From Methylophilales bacterium (GTDB taxonomy: Bacteria > Pseudomonadota > Gammaproteobacteria > Burkholderiales > Methylophilaceae), in NCBI GenBank assembly GCA_013205275.1, contig JABMNG010000081.1, forward strand, positions 1 to 8,202: a stretch of 8,202 nt of DNA. Direction: 5' to 3'. The notes beneath the pieces were generated by a model, which saw nothing but the letters and a program-made list of their open reading frames with translations, did no database searches and was not told where the DNA came from. The translations under genes and the position numbers were made by a program. Positions within the stretch are counted from its first letter, which is position 1. Each line of letters starts with the position of its first letter. Below, one piece after another: positions 6,809-8,202 of the stretch.

Positions 6809-7293
6809 TCTGTTAAAGCAAGGTCTGTAATTGAGTAAAATCCGGTAGGGCGATCTTTTTCGCTCTTCCAAAATTTGCTCTTTACAATGCAGCAGCGATC
6901 TCGATTGATATCTGAAACACCAAATTTCAGCTTCGCATTAGGTATTATTCTGTATATATGTCTTTCAATACCATCAATTGTTTCAGGTGCATCATCATGA
7001 GAACAAAAAATTAGTACATTTTTTTGACGGCTGTCTTCTTGTCTGAAAATTACTAAGTCTTCACGACCTAGCTCTTTCAAATGTTTTCGAACCTTTGTTA
7101 ACTCATCATTAGTTATCGGTTCTATTTTTAATAGACTAATTCTTTTTACTAATGAAATAGCATTCGCATTAATTTTTTCTTTACTCAGAAGCTGAGGCAT
7201 AAACCGAACAATCCATGTCTGTTTTTCCTTAGATTTTTTCAAATTAGTAACAATTTGATCTATTGGGTATTTTGCTAAAATTGGTGGTCTCAT
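6805..7293 (-). CDS. Hypothetical cytoplasmic protein, 162 residues
   Basis: I do not recognise this protein. It has no signal peptide or membrane helix and is rich in Lys, Arg and Ile, so it is probably soluble and cytoplasmic. Residues 14-75 look largely helical with many basic residues (NLKKSKEK, LVKRISLLK, KVRKHLKEL). Residues 80-162 look more strand-rich and hold FCSHDDAPETIDGIE at 96-110 and an adjacent Cys pair at 134-135 (DRCCIVKSKFW). The ATG at 7293 gives the longest frame but only an A-rich stretch stands in the Shine-Dalgarno position; the next in-frame ATG is Met32. A 162-codon open frame with ordinary residue composition in such AT-rich DNA, free of any overlapping gene, supports it being real. 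Its stop overlaps the rhlE stop, leaving no room for a terminator between them. Confidence 0.7.
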   Translation of the reverse strand: MRPPILAKYPIDQIVTNLKKSKEKQTWIVRFMPQLLSKEKINANAISLVKRISLLKIEPITNDELTKVRKHLKELGREDLVIFRQEDSRQKNVLIFCSHDDAPETIDGIERHIYRIIPNAKLKFGVSDINRDRCCIVKSKFWKSEKDRPTGFYSITDLALTD

Positions 7294-7337
7294 ATTTTTA
7301 TTTTTTACTATGAAATAGTGTCTATCTATTGAATGTT

Positions 7338-7343
7338 ATTATA
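7338..7343 (-). promoter_or_regulatory. Possible -10 element for the 162-aa hypothetical gene
   Basis: A perfect TATAAT reads on the minus strand at 7343-7338, 44 nt upstream of the ATG at 7293. No good -35 lies 16-18 nt further upstream (CCGTTA at 17). The region is so AT-rich that this hexamer could be chance. Confidence 0.25.
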
Positions 7344-7425
7344 TTCTTATTTCCATTGCTTAACGGTGCTACCTATTCATGTTTATTAGAAAGAGTCTCT
7401 ACAACTATCTTAAACAATTTATATA

Positions 7426-7530
7426 ATGACTTATCCTCTATTCTATTATTATATAGCTGTTTTTATAATACTCATTATATTGATAGCATTACTTATTGTT
7501 ATTGCAATAATCAAAACAGGTAATACATAA
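7426..7530 (+). CDS. Candidate 34-residue single-helix membrane peptide
   Basis: The frame ATG at 7426 to TAA at 7528-7530 encodes a peptide with a polar/aromatic N-terminus (MTYPLFYYY), an unbroken Ile/Leu/Val/Ala helix of about 20 residues (about 10-29) and a short polar tail with one Lys (IIKTGNT). That is the layout of a bitopic small membrane protein. Its ATG overlaps the TAA of a preceding 15-codon frame (7379-7426) as TAATG, a typical coupling junction. It ends 23 bp before the DUF3147 gene. Against it: no Shine-Dalgarno is visible, and AT-rich DNA readily encodes hydrophobic runs. By a rough estimate a stop-free run of this length in one frame is unusual (a few percent) but not exceptional. 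A 64-codon frame at 7329-7523 overlaps it and is less protein-like. Confidence 0.3.
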   Translation: MTYPLFYYYIAVFIILIILIALLIVIAIIKTGNT

Positions 7531-7542
7531 ATTCATACTTTT

Positions 7543-7546
7543 AAGG
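7543..7546 (+). promoter_or_regulatory. Ribosome binding site of the DUF3147 gene
   Basis: AAGG lies 7 nt before the ATG at 7554 and supports that start. About 23 nt further upstream, TTGATA (7480-7485) with TGCAAT (7503-7508) at 17 nt could be a weak promoter for this gene. Confidence 0.6.
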
Positions 7547-7553
7547 TAATCCT

Positions 7554-7904
7554 ATGACAATAATATTAATTAAATTTTTAATGACATCTGCAATTATTGT
7601 TTTAATCTCTGAGATTGCAAAATATTCGGACAAACTTGGCGCACTCATTGCTTCATTGCCTCTCGTGACTTTCATTACTCTAATTTGGTTGTTCTATGAA
7701 GACCAGGGAAATGAAAAAATTGCTAATCATGCTTACTATACATTTTGGTATGTTTTGCCAACTCTACCTATGTTTCTTTTCTTTCCATGGATTATTAAAT
7801 ATTTTGGATTTTGGCCGAGCATGCTTTTATCAGTATTATTAACAGTGTCTATTTTTATACTGTATGCCCTGTTTCTCAAGCGCTTCAACATTCACCTGAT
7901 ATAA
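7554..7904 (+). CDS. DUF3147 family integral membrane protein
   Basis: This 116-residue inner-membrane protein has four hydrophobic segments at about 5-20, 29-47, 60-82 and 88-108. It matches my recollection of the DUF3147 family, including the stretches SDKLGALIASLPLV, EKIANHAYYTFWYVLPTLP and the C-terminal KRFNIHL. Length is normal for the family and the protein is intact. The function is not known; the small size and lack of a catalytic pattern suggest a membrane accessory or transport-like role, but that is only inference. The ATG at 7554 is preceded by AAGG at 7 nt. The last base of its stop codon is the first base of a strong hairpin terminator, so the transcript ends immediately. The possible micro-ORF upstream could be in the same transcript. 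Confidence 0.88.
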   Translation: MTIILIKFLMTSAIIVLISEIAKYSDKLGALIASLPLVTFITLIWLFYEDQGNEKIANHAYYTFWYVLPTLPMFLFFPWIIKYFGFWPSMLLSVLLTVSIFILYALFLKRFNIHLI

Positions 7905-7936
7905 ACTAAAAGGGGCCCAATGGGCCCCTTTTAGTT
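7904..7936. terminator. Strong bidirectional intrinsic terminator
   Basis: A perfect 15-bp stem (7904-7918 with 7922-7936) closes an AAT loop. Its core GGGGCCC/GGGCCCC is flanked by AAAA on one side and TTTT on the other, so on either strand the transcript ends in a GC-rich hairpin followed by a U-run. It sits between the convergent DUF3147 gene and the 78-aa membrane protein gene (stop at 7953) and would serve both. Confidence 0.93.
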
Positions 7937-7952
7937 AATTTTAAAACTAATT

Positions 7953-8189
7953 CTATTTACGTGATTTCCAAATAGAATGTAGTACATATAATGCAACTAA
8001 GCCGATTAAACCATTTCCGCCCAATGTTGCAAGAATACTTGATACATTACCAATGACATCGGCATCTCCTAGGAAGGGTACGCTTGATGAGCCCATTAGG
8101 ATTTGAACCGTTATGGCTAGTGCCATTAAACTAACTGCAGTCTCTGCAAGCCCAGCAGCCCATTTTCTTATAGTTGCTAATATATCCAT
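7953..8189 (-). CDS. Small two-helix membrane protein, 78 residues, unknown function
   Basis: This 78-residue protein begins with a short amphipathic basic stretch (MDILATIRKW), then a small-residue-rich helix at about 12-33 (AAGLAETAVSLMALAITVQIL), a polar loop with FLGDADVIGN at about 39-48, a second helix at about 50-71 and a basic C-terminus (WKSRK). It is probably an inner-membrane protein with both ends on the cytoplasmic side. I do not recognise the family with any certainty. AGGAGA lies 7 nt before the ATG, the strongest ribosome binding site in the window, and a hand count of most of the gene gives about 42% G+C, above its surroundings. Both suggest constraint and perhaps high expression. 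It shares a bidirectional terminator with the DUF3147 gene; its promoter lies beyond the right edge. A holin-like or other oligomeric helix-hairpin role is possible but unsupported. Confidence 0.8.
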   Translation of the reverse strand: MDILATIRKWAAGLAETAVSLMALAITVQILMGSSSVPFLGDADVIGNVSSILATLGGNGLIGLVALYVLHSIWKSRK

Positions 8190-8196
8190 ACTTAGT

Positions 8197-8202
8197 TCTC
8201 CT
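8197..8202 (-). promoter_or_regulatory. Strong ribosome binding site of the 78-aa membrane protein gene
   Basis: AGGAGA reads on the minus strand from 8202 to 8197, 7 nt before the ATG. It is near-consensus and stands out because several genes in this window have weak or no visible sites. Confidence 0.8.

Noticed and set aside
6617..6871. Open frames on both strands over the rhlE tail (84 codons minus, 68 codons plus at 6624-6830)
   Set aside because: They arise from the Lys/Asn-rich low-complexity tail of rhlE and have no start signals.
7329..7523. Plus-strand open frame of 64 codons
   Set aside because: Composition is Cys/Tyr/Asn/Ser-rich without a coherent helix or domain and there is no ribosome binding site. 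It is long for such AT-rich DNA, but the overlapping 34-codon frame looks more protein-like. Not fully excluded.
1..8202. CRISPR array, tRNA, rRNA, toxin-antitoxin or phage module
   Set aside because: No regularly spaced repeats, no cloverleaf or rRNA signatures, and no recognisable defence or phage gene were seen in reading through both strands.

Overview
The window is AT-rich bacterial DNA, about one third G+C, with tightly packed genes on both strands. The gene families (an EptA/MCR-type lipid A modifying enzyme, an RhlE-type DEAD-box helicase, a DUF3147 membrane protein, an Adhesin_E-like secreted protein) point to a Gram-negative proteobacterium. My best guess is a small-genome, low-GC betaproteobacterium such as an aquatic Methylophilales (OM43 or Methylopumilus type). 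This is inferred from family resemblance and composition, not from a marker gene.

Layout. Positions 35-2698 (+) form a compact run: a small secreted protein with four cysteines, a phosphoethanolamine transferase with a complete active site, and a PAP2-family membrane phosphatase starting 2 bp after it. This looks like an envelope or lipid A modification operon. The transferase-PAP2 order matches the mcr-1/pap2 pair known from mobile colistin resistance elements. Positions 2793-4941 (+) hold a small GIY-YIG nuclease-domain protein and a fused permease/ATPase ABC exporter 28 bp downstream. A minus-strand secreted Adhesin_E-like protein (4965-5354) converges on the exporter. It is divergent from rhlE (5528-6808, +), which starts at TTG, and the 173 bp between them holds candidate promoters for both directions. 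The rhlE stop codon overlaps the stop codon of an unrecognised minus-strand protein (6805-7293) in a shared TTAA.

Positions 7294-7553 are the least gene-like stretch. They are very AT-rich, but contain a 34-codon frame for a single-helix membrane peptide whose ATG overlaps the stop of a 15-codon frame. A DUF3147 membrane protein follows (7554-7904). It is separated by a perfect 15-bp bidirectional terminator from a minus-strand 78-aa two-helix membrane protein (7953-8189) with a strong ribosome binding site.

I see no mobile element, CRISPR array, rRNA or tRNA. Most of the window looks like ordinary chromosomal core and envelope genes. The points worth following are the eptA-PAP2 pair with its secreted neighbour, the unrecognised 162-aa protein, the possible micro-ORF pair, and the small membrane protein at the right edge.
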